Positions 1 through 4,981 of a stretch of DNA of 5,957 nucleotides are shown here, in pieces. The position numbers and the translations under genes are program-made. This DNA comes from Phormidesmis priestleyi (lineage in GTDB: Bacteria; Cyanobacteriota; Cyanobacteriia; Phormidesmidales; Phormidesmidaceae): NCBI GenBank assembly GCA_003242115.1, contig QBMP01000274.1, forward strand, positions 1 to 5,957, written 5' to 3'. Each line of letters starts with the position of its first letter. Positions within the stretch are counted from its first letter, which is position 1. The notes beneath the pieces were generated by a model. It ran no database searches and had not been told where the DNA came from. It saw nothing but the letters and a program-made list of their open reading frames with translations.

Positions 1-504
1 GAGAAACTGAGCGGTATTCGAGCGGTTCTGCCGATGTTTTCAGGGGCTGAAGATAGTGTCGTGAATGGATCTGCCGCGCCGAAAGCTGTCAAGACGGCTG
101 ATGAACCAGTAGCCACCGCGCCCGCTGTAGAAGCAGAAGCAGCAAAGGCACCTAAGACTACAAAGTCAAAAGCGATCGCCGTGAAGCAGACGACCCAGAA
201 AAAGCCAGCAGCGAAGAAATCTGCGGCAAAAACGGACGGACGGACTGCGAGTTGGCAGAAGTATACTCGCCCTGGCGTGAAGAACGACTCGATGCCTGAT
301 GCAGTGCGATTGATTCTCTCAACGCAGCCGGAGAACGAGTTCAAGATAGTGGAGGTGATGGCGGCTTTATTTGAAGAAGAGATGCCGAGAGCGCAGTATC
401 TCAAAGCGCGTAATCGGATTTCAAATGTATTATCAGGTGGCGTTCGGGCAGGCGATTGGTACAAAGGCCAGCAGGCGCGCGGCACTTACCGGATGACTAA
501 ATAA
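1..504 (+). CDS. Partial winged-helix-like protein with Lys/Ala/Pro-rich linker (5' end outside window)
   Basis: The frame is open from base 1. The first in-frame ATG is at 34, but it has no ribosome binding site and the 11 codons before it read like protein, so the true start probably lies upstream of the window. Counting from that ATG, residues 1-40 are acidic and Ala-rich. Residues 40-70 are a disordered basic linker with histone-H1-like KKPAAKK and KSAAK repeats. Residues 87-156 alternate predicted helices (MPDAVRLILS, IVEVMAALF, RNRISNVLSGG) and end in the wing-like phrase GDWYKGQQARGTYRM, as in small winged-helix/HARE-type DNA-binding domains. A nucleic-acid-binding role is inferred from this shape; no family is firmly recognised. 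It converges on the WYL gene with only 4 bp between the stop codons. A HIP1 site lies in the linker. It may be the same gene as, or a paralogue of, the one leaving the right edge. Confidence 0.72.
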   Translation, partial: EKLSGIRAVLPMFSGAEDSVVNGSAAPKAVKTADEPVATAPAVEAEAAKAPKTTKSKAIAVKQTTQKKPAAKKSAAKTDGRTASWQKYTRPGVKNDSMPDAVRLILSTQPENEFKIVEVMAALFEEEMPRAQYLKARNRISNVLSGGVRAGDWYKGQQARGTYRMTK

Positions 505-508
505 TCAG

Positions 509-1309
509 CTAGCGTTGCTCATATAGGGCCAGCGTATTTTTTAGCTGACTTCTGTATAGGTCTGAGACTCCTTCGGGCGACTCTACAACGCAGCGATCGC
601 CGTACCGAGAGATGCGCTGAAAGAACCAGAGCAGGTTAGTGACGCGCTGCGTAACCCTTGTCCAGCTTTGGCCATCGACGGAGACGGCCTCTACTTCTTG
701 AATTTGCTGATCTTCCGCTTTGGGTCGATAGGTAAAGGAAACTCGAAACTGGACGACTATGGAGTCAAGACCTTCACTCTGCCATTGCGCCTTTGAGGGT
801 TTGAGCTGCGCGGTTTCCCCGACAAAGAATAAGCGGTTGTGGGATAGCTCTGGTAGGTCGGGTTGCTGACCGGGTTCATCGACCCAGCAATGCAGATACT
901 CCCGATTGTCGCGATGAACGACTTCGGCGTAGCGAATAAGCCGCTCTTTGCCGTGATAGACCAGCTTGAAAGGTTTTTTCTGCGCGATGAAAACCTTTGC
1001 CTGTCCGACCCAGCTAGCATCTCTATTGTCTAGGCTATTCAGAGTCTCCTGTAGTGGCTGGGTCAGCGGTAACTTTTGAAGCAGCTCTATCAATGCTGCT
1101 GTGTGTTCACTGGCCTCATTTTGCAGGGCTACGACAGCGGCGATCAAGGCTGCTTGCGCTTCAGTAGAGAGTGGGACTATTCCATATTCCCCGTCAGCGA
1201 TCGCCTGGACGAGGGCGCTGCGATTAAGCCGTAGTTTCTGGGCGATCGCGTCAAAGGCATCGGCCTGTTTATCTGAACTGAATGATACTGAATAAGTTTT
1301 TCTTGGCAT
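509..1309 (-). CDS. WYL/WCX-domain transcriptional regulator
   Basis: This 266-residue protein is probably a ligand-sensing transcription factor. Residues 1-45 (PRKTYSVSFSSDKQADAF, then RLNRSALVQAI) resemble a ribbon-helix-helix or short helix-turn-helix DNA-binding segment. Residues 50-95 are helical and could dimerise. Residues 110-172 match a WYL domain: KPFKLVYHGKERLIR, the core strand EYLHCWVDE where EYL stands in for W-Y-L, then the arginine-bearing NRLFF. Residues 183-265 match the WCX extension, with WFFQRISRYGDRCVVESPE and a C-terminal helix ending LALYEQR. In known families WYL domains bind nucleotides or nucleic acid fragments and regulate defence, DNA-damage or CRISPR loci. The ATG lies 2 nt after the kinase stop codon, implying one mRNA and translational coupling. 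It is the best candidate to bind the palindrome at 1810-1830. The RHH-like N-terminus, in place of the usual winged helix, is the least certain part. Confidence 0.88.
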   Translation of the reverse strand: MPRKTYSVSFSSDKQADAFDAIAQKLRLNRSALVQAIADGEYGIVPLSTEAQAALIAAVVALQNEASEHTAALIELLQKLPLTQPLQETLNSLDNRDASWVGQAKVFIAQKKPFKLVYHGKERLIRYAEVVHRDNREYLHCWVDEPGQQPDLPELSHNRLFFVGETAQLKPSKAQWQSEGLDSIVVQFRVSFTYRPKAEDQQIQEVEAVSVDGQSWTRVTQRVTNLLWFFQRISRYGDRCVVESPEGVSDLYRSQLKNTLALYEQR

Positions 1310-1311
1310 AA

Positions 1312-1770
1312 TTATCCGGCTTCGGTTTCGCTTTGATGATTTTCCCAGTTTTGCTGCTGCCGTTCCAGGATACTGTCAGGCACACCGTGGATGTTTTTGG
1401 CGGTCATGCCGCTTGCTTGAATGACGGCTTCGCAAGCAATGATCTGTACGGTATAGCCGTGGCTCAGCGCTAGCTCTATGTATGCTTGATAGTACTTTCG
1501 CTTGACCGCAGTATTGCAGACAGCGATCGCGCATTTCTTTTGGCTCATCCATTGCTTTACCTGAGCCTCGCACCAGCGATGCGACTCCGTTTGTTTGGTG
1601 AGCTGATACTCGCCATCTACATAAAGTCCTGGGTATTCATCAGCGGCAACCGAGTATCGGGTAAGCGATCGCCCAAGAGAGCTTTTACCTGAGCCGCTAA
1701 TGCCCCGCACGATGTACAGCGTGTGGGTGAGGGGCTTGCCTGCTACGGCTCTAGAGATCCAGTTCAGCAT
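1312..1770 (-). CDS. N4BP2L1/polynucleotide-kinase-like P-loop kinase
   Basis: A 152-residue single-domain P-loop protein. The Walker A motif GISGSGKSS is at residues 23-31 after a hydrophobic strand (TLYIVR). ADE at 43-45 matches the catalytic-acid region of T4 Pnk-type kinases (usually AD-D/E), SHRWC at 63-67 matches the AHxWC helix, and AIAVCNT at 81-87 is the strand ending in the conserved N-T. YYQAYIELALSHGYTVQII at 93-111 follows, and NIHGVPDSILERQQQNWE at 127-144 matches the HGVP signature near the C-terminus. This order is that of AAA_33/NEDD4-binding-protein-2-like kinases, which phosphorylate nucleic-acid 5' ends or small molecules; the substrate here is unknown. It is the first gene of the operon, followed after 2 nt by the WYL regulator, and is preceded by a well-formed promoter inside the operator. 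The leader shows only a weak ribosome binding site (CGGAA). It contains two HIP1 sites. Confidence 0.85.
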   Translation of the reverse strand: MLNWISRAVAGKPLTHTLYIVRGISGSGKSSLGRSLTRYSVAADEYPGLYVDGEYQLTKQTESHRWCEAQVKQWMSQKKCAIAVCNTAVKRKYYQAYIELALSHGYTVQIIACEAVIQASGMTAKNIHGVPDSILERQQQNWENHQSETEAG

Positions 1771-1786
1771 TTTGATTCCGTTTAAT

Positions 1787-1830
1787 CTGTCAATACAATA
1801 TACTCAAAATTGTATTGACAGTCAATACAA
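1787..1830. promoter_or_regulatory. Operator with three GTCAATACAA half-sites
   Basis: GTCAATACAA occurs at 1789-1798 and 1821-1830 on the plus strand and inverted (TTGTATTGAC) at 1810-1819. The last two form a perfect palindrome of 10-bp arms around a central A at 1820. The first two inverted copies form a second, wider inverted repeat with 13-bp perfect arms (1787-1799 and 1809-1821) and a 9-nt spacer. The two direct copies are 32 bp apart, about three helical turns, so they face the same side of the DNA. The repeats cover both divergent promoters. The natural ligand would be the WYL protein encoded at 509-1309, which is an inference from position. Confidence 0.75.
1797..1825 (-). promoter_or_regulatory. 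Promoter of the kinase-WYL operon
   Basis: On the minus strand a -35 TTGACT (1820-1825) and a -10 TATATT (1797-1802) are separated by exactly 17 bp. Transcription would start near 1790, about 20 nt before the ATG at 1770. The whole promoter lies inside the operator repeats, so a bound repressor would block it. Confidence 0.65.
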
Positions 1831-1843
1831 AAACGGTTACTGT
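1815..1843 (+). promoter_or_regulatory. Divergent promoter of the rightward gene
   Basis: A perfect -35 TTGACA (1815-1820) is followed after 17 bp by TACTGT (1838-1843). This -10 matches only at its three most conserved positions (T, A and final T). Expected transcription start is near 1850, about 17 nt before the ATG at 1867. The -35 shares one base with the opposing -35, so the two polymerases would compete. Confidence 0.5.
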
Positions 1844-1866
1844 TGTCATAGAGCGTGAGAGCAGTC

Positions 1867-2454
1867 ATGGAAACAACAGAAGCAGTTCGCAAAGCGTTAA
1901 AACACGATATTCTTGACCATTTCCGTCAAGAAGGGCTTTCTGAATATCTGTGGACAAAAGCTTTGGATGCGATTAAGAATGCGGCATATAGCGCTTGTCC
2001 CGTTGATAGTAATGTTCGTAGCCAATACGGTGATTTTTTCTCTGTCGTTTCTCTAAAAGACGGAGAAAACTTTTACTACAAATTGACATGGAGCTTTAGT
2101 GGCAAGCACTATCTGGCGCTGGCTGGATTTGTAAAGCGTTATGAGGCGCTGCTGGGACAGGAAGCGGTAGAGGTAAGTGCTGCAAAAGCTTCTGTTGAGG
2201 ATGATCTAGAGGGGCAGCGCCGCGATTACTTTTTTGATCAGTATGAGAGCGGCGCACTCGGCGAAGTGATTGTCTACTCTGACCGGGTTGAGGTTTGCTC
2301 ATTTGAGTATAGAGAGGACTTTTCCCGCACCTTGCCGAAAGGTGGGCGTTATGAGGGCAAAGGGACTTGGGTTTATCCTGCTTCCATGCGAGAACGCTTT
2401 GGCAATGGCAGGGGCAGTTTCTGGGATGATTTTCCTGTGCTGTATGCGGACTAG
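1867..2454 (+). CDS. Hypothetical protein, 195 aa, divergent from the kinase-WYL operon
   Basis: I do not recognise this family. The ATG at 1867 is preferred over an upstream GTG at 1855 because GAGAG sits 6-7 nt before it and the predicted transcription start lies just upstream; the GTG would add four residues. The N-terminus (TEAVRKALKHDILDHFRQEG, about residues 3-22) is helical. The middle is mixed alpha/beta with aromatic strands (FYYKLTWSFSGKHYLALAGF). A charged helical link precedes a second beta-rich part with GEVIVYSDRVEVCSFEYRED, and the C-terminus ends GSFWDDFPVLYAD. There is no signal peptide, membrane segment or obvious catalytic motif, so it is probably cytoplasmic. It shares the operator with the kinase-WYL operon and is followed 37 nt later by a Shine-Dalgarno-led open frame, so a two-gene rightward unit is likely. 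It contains no HIP1 site, unlike the leftward operon. Confidence 0.75.
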   Translation: METTEAVRKALKHDILDHFRQEGLSEYLWTKALDAIKNAAYSACPVDSNVRSQYGDFFSVVSLKDGENFYYKLTWSFSGKHYLALAGFVKRYEALLGQEAVEVSAAKASVEDDLEGQRRDYFFDQYESGALGEVIVYSDRVEVCSFEYREDFSRTLPKGGRYEGKGTWVYPASMRERFGNGRGSFWDDFPVLYAD

Positions 2455-2491
2455 ATCGGAACAATCATTTTATTAGCTGAATTTAAGGAGA

Positions 2492-2764
2492 ATTAAAAAC
2501 GAAGCGAACTATAGCGCCCTTTCTTACTCTCAGTCGCCTGAGAATGCTGAGCGGCTATGGAATTGGCTGCATTCGGACAAAGGCTTTGAGTATGCGATCT
2601 CAGGGCCAAATGATTTTGGCTGCGATATCTGGAAAGCCAACATTGGTCAGTTCCCGCCAGCGGTTTGGATGCCGGGAAGCGATGCCAGTTCTGGCCGATT
2701 TATCCAAGTGCTAGCGGGTAAACAACCGGAGGATTTGAAAGGGCTATTGATTTCAACTAAGTGA
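2492..2764 (+). pseudogene. 90-codon open frame lacking a canonical start codon
   Basis: The frame runs unbroken to TGA at 2762-2764. It reads like real protein, for example ENAERLWNWLHSDKGFEY, GPNDFGCDIWKANIGQF and DASSGRFIQVLAGKQPED. A strong Shine-Dalgarno AAGGAG lies at 2485-2490, but the frame has no ATG, GTG or TTG until codon 60, and a stop (TAG, 2474-2476) closes it upstream. The only start-like codon is ATT at 2492, just 1 nt after the Shine-Dalgarno, which is too close for normal initiation. Adding three bases ATG before AAA-AAC would restore an ideal gene (AAGGAG, 4 nt, ATG), so loss of the start codon is the simplest reading. Rare AUU initiation or a sequencing error are the alternatives. 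The family is not recognised. It appears to be the second gene of the unit starting at 1867. Confidence 0.6.
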
Positions 2765-2822
2765 TTGCTGTAGAGTTATATGGCTTCAGAAATCCTGGTG
2801 CTGGGACTGAAATAGCTATGTC

Positions 2823-2837
2823 TTTTACTAAGTAAAA
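2823..2837. repeat. 15-bp perfect palindrome TTTTACT-A-AGTAAAA
   Basis: Seven-bp arms surround a single central A, about 100 bp upstream of the small winged-helix gene. The form suits a binding site for a dimeric regulator, possibly that gene's own product. The rest of 2765-2939 holds a short CCC-GCTTGT-GGG hairpin and two copies of GGGACTGAAA (2803-2812 and 2927-2936), with no convincing -35/-10 pair. Confidence 0.35.
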
Positions 2838-2939
2838 TTAGTTGCAAACTTTTATCAATCCCGCTTGTGGGTCTAGTGTCTAGATAGACAAAGATACGCT
2901 GAGAGTTCAGAATTAAAACTTATTTCGGGACTGAAACCA

Positions 2940-3254
2940 ATGGATAGCCAAACTAAGAACTATCTCATTGAAAATGCCCAGAGCCTTTTCCGAGACTACT
3001 TAGAGAAAATACCTCCTGGCGCAGATGATAAGCCTAGCTTGCATAGGGCTTATGATCTTTTGGTGCTGCTTGCATCAGGGCCAAATAGCGCTCCAGCACT
3101 GGCGACGTACCTAAAGCTGTCGGCACACACTATATTTGAGTACATGGGTGTGCTTGAATCAGCTGGACTGCCAATTGCCCGTATGAGCCGCACCAATCAA
3201 AAAGCTACTGGAAGGCCGATCACAGTGTTTTATCTGAAGCAAGACATTGATTAA
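2940..3254 (+). CDS. Small winged-helix DNA-binding protein
   Basis: This 104-residue protein is probably a transcription factor. Residues 1-22 form a helix that could dimerise. Residues 34-47 (LHRAYDLLVLLASG) fit helix 1. Residues 51-75 (APALATYLKL, then SAHTIFEYMGVLESAG) fit the turn and recognition helix, with the SAHTIFEYMGVLESAGLPI pattern typical of winged helices. The wing is formed by residues 77-99, ending in GRPITVFYL, a variant of the common GRP-x-x-x-Y-x-L hairpin. The closest GGGA lies about 11 nt before the ATG, so initiation is not clearly Shine-Dalgarno driven. The gene has its own upstream gap of 175 bp, with a palindrome at 2823, and converges on the Uma2 gene. Its targets cannot be deduced from the sequence. 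Confidence 0.7.
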   Translation: MDSQTKNYLIENAQSLFRDYLEKIPPGADDKPSLHRAYDLLVLLASGPNSAPALATYLKLSAHTIFEYMGVLESAGLPIARMSRTNQKATGRPITVFYLKQDID

Positions 3255-3255
3255 T

Positions 3256-3312
3256 GTTAAGGAGAAGACATATCGCCTAGCCTTAACTTTCGCCTTTCTC
3301 TCTTCCGGCGAA
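3256..3312. terminator. Possible bidirectional terminator between convergent genes
   Basis: Two inverted repeats lie in the 60-bp gap between convergent stops: GTTAAGG (3256-3262) with CCTTAAC (3281-3287), and TTCGCC (3289-3294) with GGCGAA (3307-3312). Loops are long (18 and 12 nt) and there is no clean T-run, only a pyrimidine-rich TTTCTCTCTT, so termination efficiency is doubtful. Confidence 0.3.
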
Positions 3313-3314
3313 TG

Positions 3315-4832
3315 TCAGGAATTGGCGTCGGCATCTAGCCAGTGAAAGACCATGCGCTTTTGCGGGCGAGGTTCATGATCGCCCCATGTTCCTTCTAAGA
3401 CCTGCATTCGCTGCGAGATCTCTTCCCAGTTTCCCGGCAAGACCCGCGCTACCTCGGTCAGCTCGAAAGGTATATCATCTGGCAGGCTTTGAAAAATGCG
3501 CCAGGTATTGAAACTCTTGGGTACGTCCCAGAGTATCAGATCGATCTGAGACCATTGGTTGAGCGGTTGATCACTGACTAGCGAACCGATCACACCCACA
3601 CCGCCTACACCCATCTCTGCTTTTAGCTGCTGGGCAATTTCTCTAGCTCTTTGCCACCATTGGGAGCGCTGTTGCGTGTCTTGCTGTTGCTGCCGAGCCA
3701 CCCGCCGCAAGGCCCGTACCCATTCATAGCCCGCCATCAGCTTAATAGTTTCGACCAGCCCTAGACTCATGAGCAGCAAGGCGATCGCATTCCTCGTTCC
3801 AGTTTCGCCGCCAATCAGGGGAAAAGGCGGACTTTCCAGCTTTGTCTCTGGACACCAGGAGATGAACTGTTCTGGGCCAATCGGCTGCGGCGTTAGCCCA
3901 ACTGCCGGGTTAAAAGGTACGCTACCGTAACCAAGTTCTATGCCTAGTTCTTTGCGCAACTCCCACTGACGCGGCTGCCGAGCGCTCGTAAAAGCCGCTA
4001 GCCTTTGTTGATAAGGAGATTGGCTTTGCTCATAGGAAAGCCAGAAGATCTCTGGGCTGAAGCTCAGATCGGCTATCTCCCGGTAGTATCCATCGGAGTC
4101 TACTGCGCCAAGTTGATAGCCCTCTAGCGACCAACGCCAAAACTCAATTTGTTTGGTAGCCGGATCTACAATCCAGTAGTGTTGAATCTGGGCCTGTTCG
4201 TAGAGCACTTTCCTCGTGCGTCTATCTACCAGTGACTGCTCTGGCAGCAACACTTCAATGACCAGACATGCGGGAATTTCTGTGTAGTAGTCATGGGCAA
4301 TATTTTGAGCAAGCTGGCGAGTCGCTAGAACGAGGATATCAGGCGTTAGAATATTCCGTCCCAGCAGCATTCCATAGTTAGGGCCAAAGCATCGCCCCCA
4401 CCTAGCCTGATCAACCGCGACGGAAATAGCCTGCCTGAGATAGTCTTGAACCCAGCGATGTTCGCCAACGTATTTTGATCCCAGCGGTGGATAGACTGTA
4501 TCGCGGTACGTTGATGATAGTGGTAAAGCATCGGCCCAGGTAAGCCAGTCGGCTGCGGTCTGAAAAGGCACCTCATAAGCCAGTCGCAGTGCTTCCCACC
4601 ATTGATTAATGGGGGCAAAGGCGATCGCGGCTTCTAATCCCCAGCCGATTAAGGCTTCTCTAAGTAGCCAACGGCTACCTTCTAAGGTTCCGCCGACCAG
4701 GAATTGGCCACCTAATAGCTCCAGACGAAACTCAGGCCGTTGGCAAAACTGTAGATCTATAGCCTGTGATCCGCAGTAGTTCTGTAACGCCTGCTGGGGT
4801 GAGCGCTCAGATGACTGGCTTGAAGAGGGCAT
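3315..4832 (-). CDS. Uma2-family (DUF820) endonuclease fused to a degenerate nucleotidyltransferase-like domain
   Basis: Numbering below is from the upstream TTG at 4910 (531 aa); from the ATG at 4832 the protein has 505 aa. Residues 145-290 carry the Uma2 PD-(D/E)XK-like core: TPD at 189-191, ACLVIEVLLPE at 214-224, D229, K234, Y237 and HYWIVDP at 244-250. Residues 348-400 (QFISWCPETK, PLIGGETGTRNAIALLLMSL, EWVRALR) form a conserved-looking middle domain. A Gln-rich helix follows, then VGVIGSLVSD at 438-447 and SQIDLIL at 454-460, the GS...D-x-D frame of a minimal nucleotidyltransferase with the first Asp replaced by Gln, so catalysis is unlikely. Uma2 proteins are abundant in cyanobacteria and their biological role is poorly known. 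The ATG at 4832 is favoured because the upstream residues run into the mobile element at 4883-4973; the TTG at 4910 has the better Shine-Dalgarno (AAGGTG, 8 nt), so either start may be used. Two HIP1 sites. Confidence 0.88.
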   Translation of the reverse strand: MPSSSQSSERSPQQALQNYCGSQAIDLQFCQRPEFRLELLGGQFLVGGTLEGSRWLLREALIGWGLEAAIAFAPINQWWEALRLAYEVPFQTAADWLTWADALPLSSTYRDTVYPPLGSKYVGEHRWVQDYLRQAISVAVDQARWGRCFGPNYGMLLGRNILTPDILVLATRQLAQNIAHDYYTEIPACLVIEVLLPEQSLVDRRTRKVLYEQAQIQHYWIVDPATKQIEFWRWSLEGYQLGAVDSDGYYREIADLSFSPEIFWLSYEQSQSPYQQRLAAFTSARQPRQWELRKELGIELGYGSVPFNPAVGLTPQPIGPEQFISWCPETKLESPPFPLIGGETGTRNAIALLLMSLGLVETIKLMAGYEWVRALRRVARQQQQDTQQRSQWWQRAREIAQQLKAEMGVGGVGVIGSLVSDQPLNQWSQIDLILWDVPKSFNTWRIFQSLPDDIPFELTEVARVLPGNWEEISQRMQVLEGTWGDHEPRPQKRMVFHWLDADANS

Positions 4833-4874
4833 ATCGAGGGGCCGGAGACTGTGGTAATACCTTGAAAGTGTACT

Positions 4875-4981
4875 CAGTTTTTGGCGTTGCTGATTTCTGG
4901 GATGAATCAAATTTTGGACACCTTGCGTTGCTAACCTTCGACAGAAGCCTTCATCCTTCGATTCAGCAACGCCCAGTTTTT
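4875..4981. mobile_element. 91-bp MITE-like element (4883-4973) with 8-bp target duplication
   Basis: The element begins GGCGTTGCTGA at 4883 and ends with the complement of the same 11 bases at 4973. The terminal inverted repeats extend to about 24 bp with 5 mismatches, sharing GGATGAA at their inner ends. It is bounded by CAGTTTTT at 4875-4882 and again at 4974-4981, a perfect direct repeat abutting both ends, as expected for an 8-bp target-site duplication. There is no room for a transposase, so it would need one in trans. An 8-bp duplication argues against TA-targeting Tc1/IS630 elements; I cannot assign the parent family. An internal copy of GCGTTGCT (4925-4932) pairs with the right end (4965-4972). 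It lies in the leader of the Uma2 gene, between a TATAAA (minus strand, 4980-4985) and the ATG at 4832. Confidence 0.7.

Noticed and set aside
512..519. Copy of GCGTTGCT, the core of the MITE ends, near the WYL stop codon
   Set aside because: It encodes the last residues of the WYL protein, has no partner repeat or target duplication nearby, and is probably coincidence.
505..548. Inverted repeat TCAGCTA / TAGCTGA around a T-run as a terminator between the first two genes
   Set aside because: The loop is about 30 nt, and most of the structure lies inside the WYL coding sequence.
757..1295. Open frames overlapping the WYL gene on both strands
   Set aside because: They lie entirely within a frame with recognised WYL/WCX domains, and their translations show no domain or ribosome binding site.
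2096..2476. Overlapping frames on either strand of the 195-aa gene
   Set aside because: Their translations are Pro/His/Ser-rich or lack any initiation signal. The forward 195-aa frame is longer, has a start and fits the promoter.
2803..2938. CRISPR-like repeat ends: GGGACTGAAA at 2803 and 2927, with a CCC...GGG hairpin and GTTGCAA between
   Set aside because: Cyanobacterial CRISPR repeats often end in GGGATTGAAAC, but only a 10-mer recurs, the remaining repeat sequence differs, and the spacing is irregular. There are no cas genes in the window.
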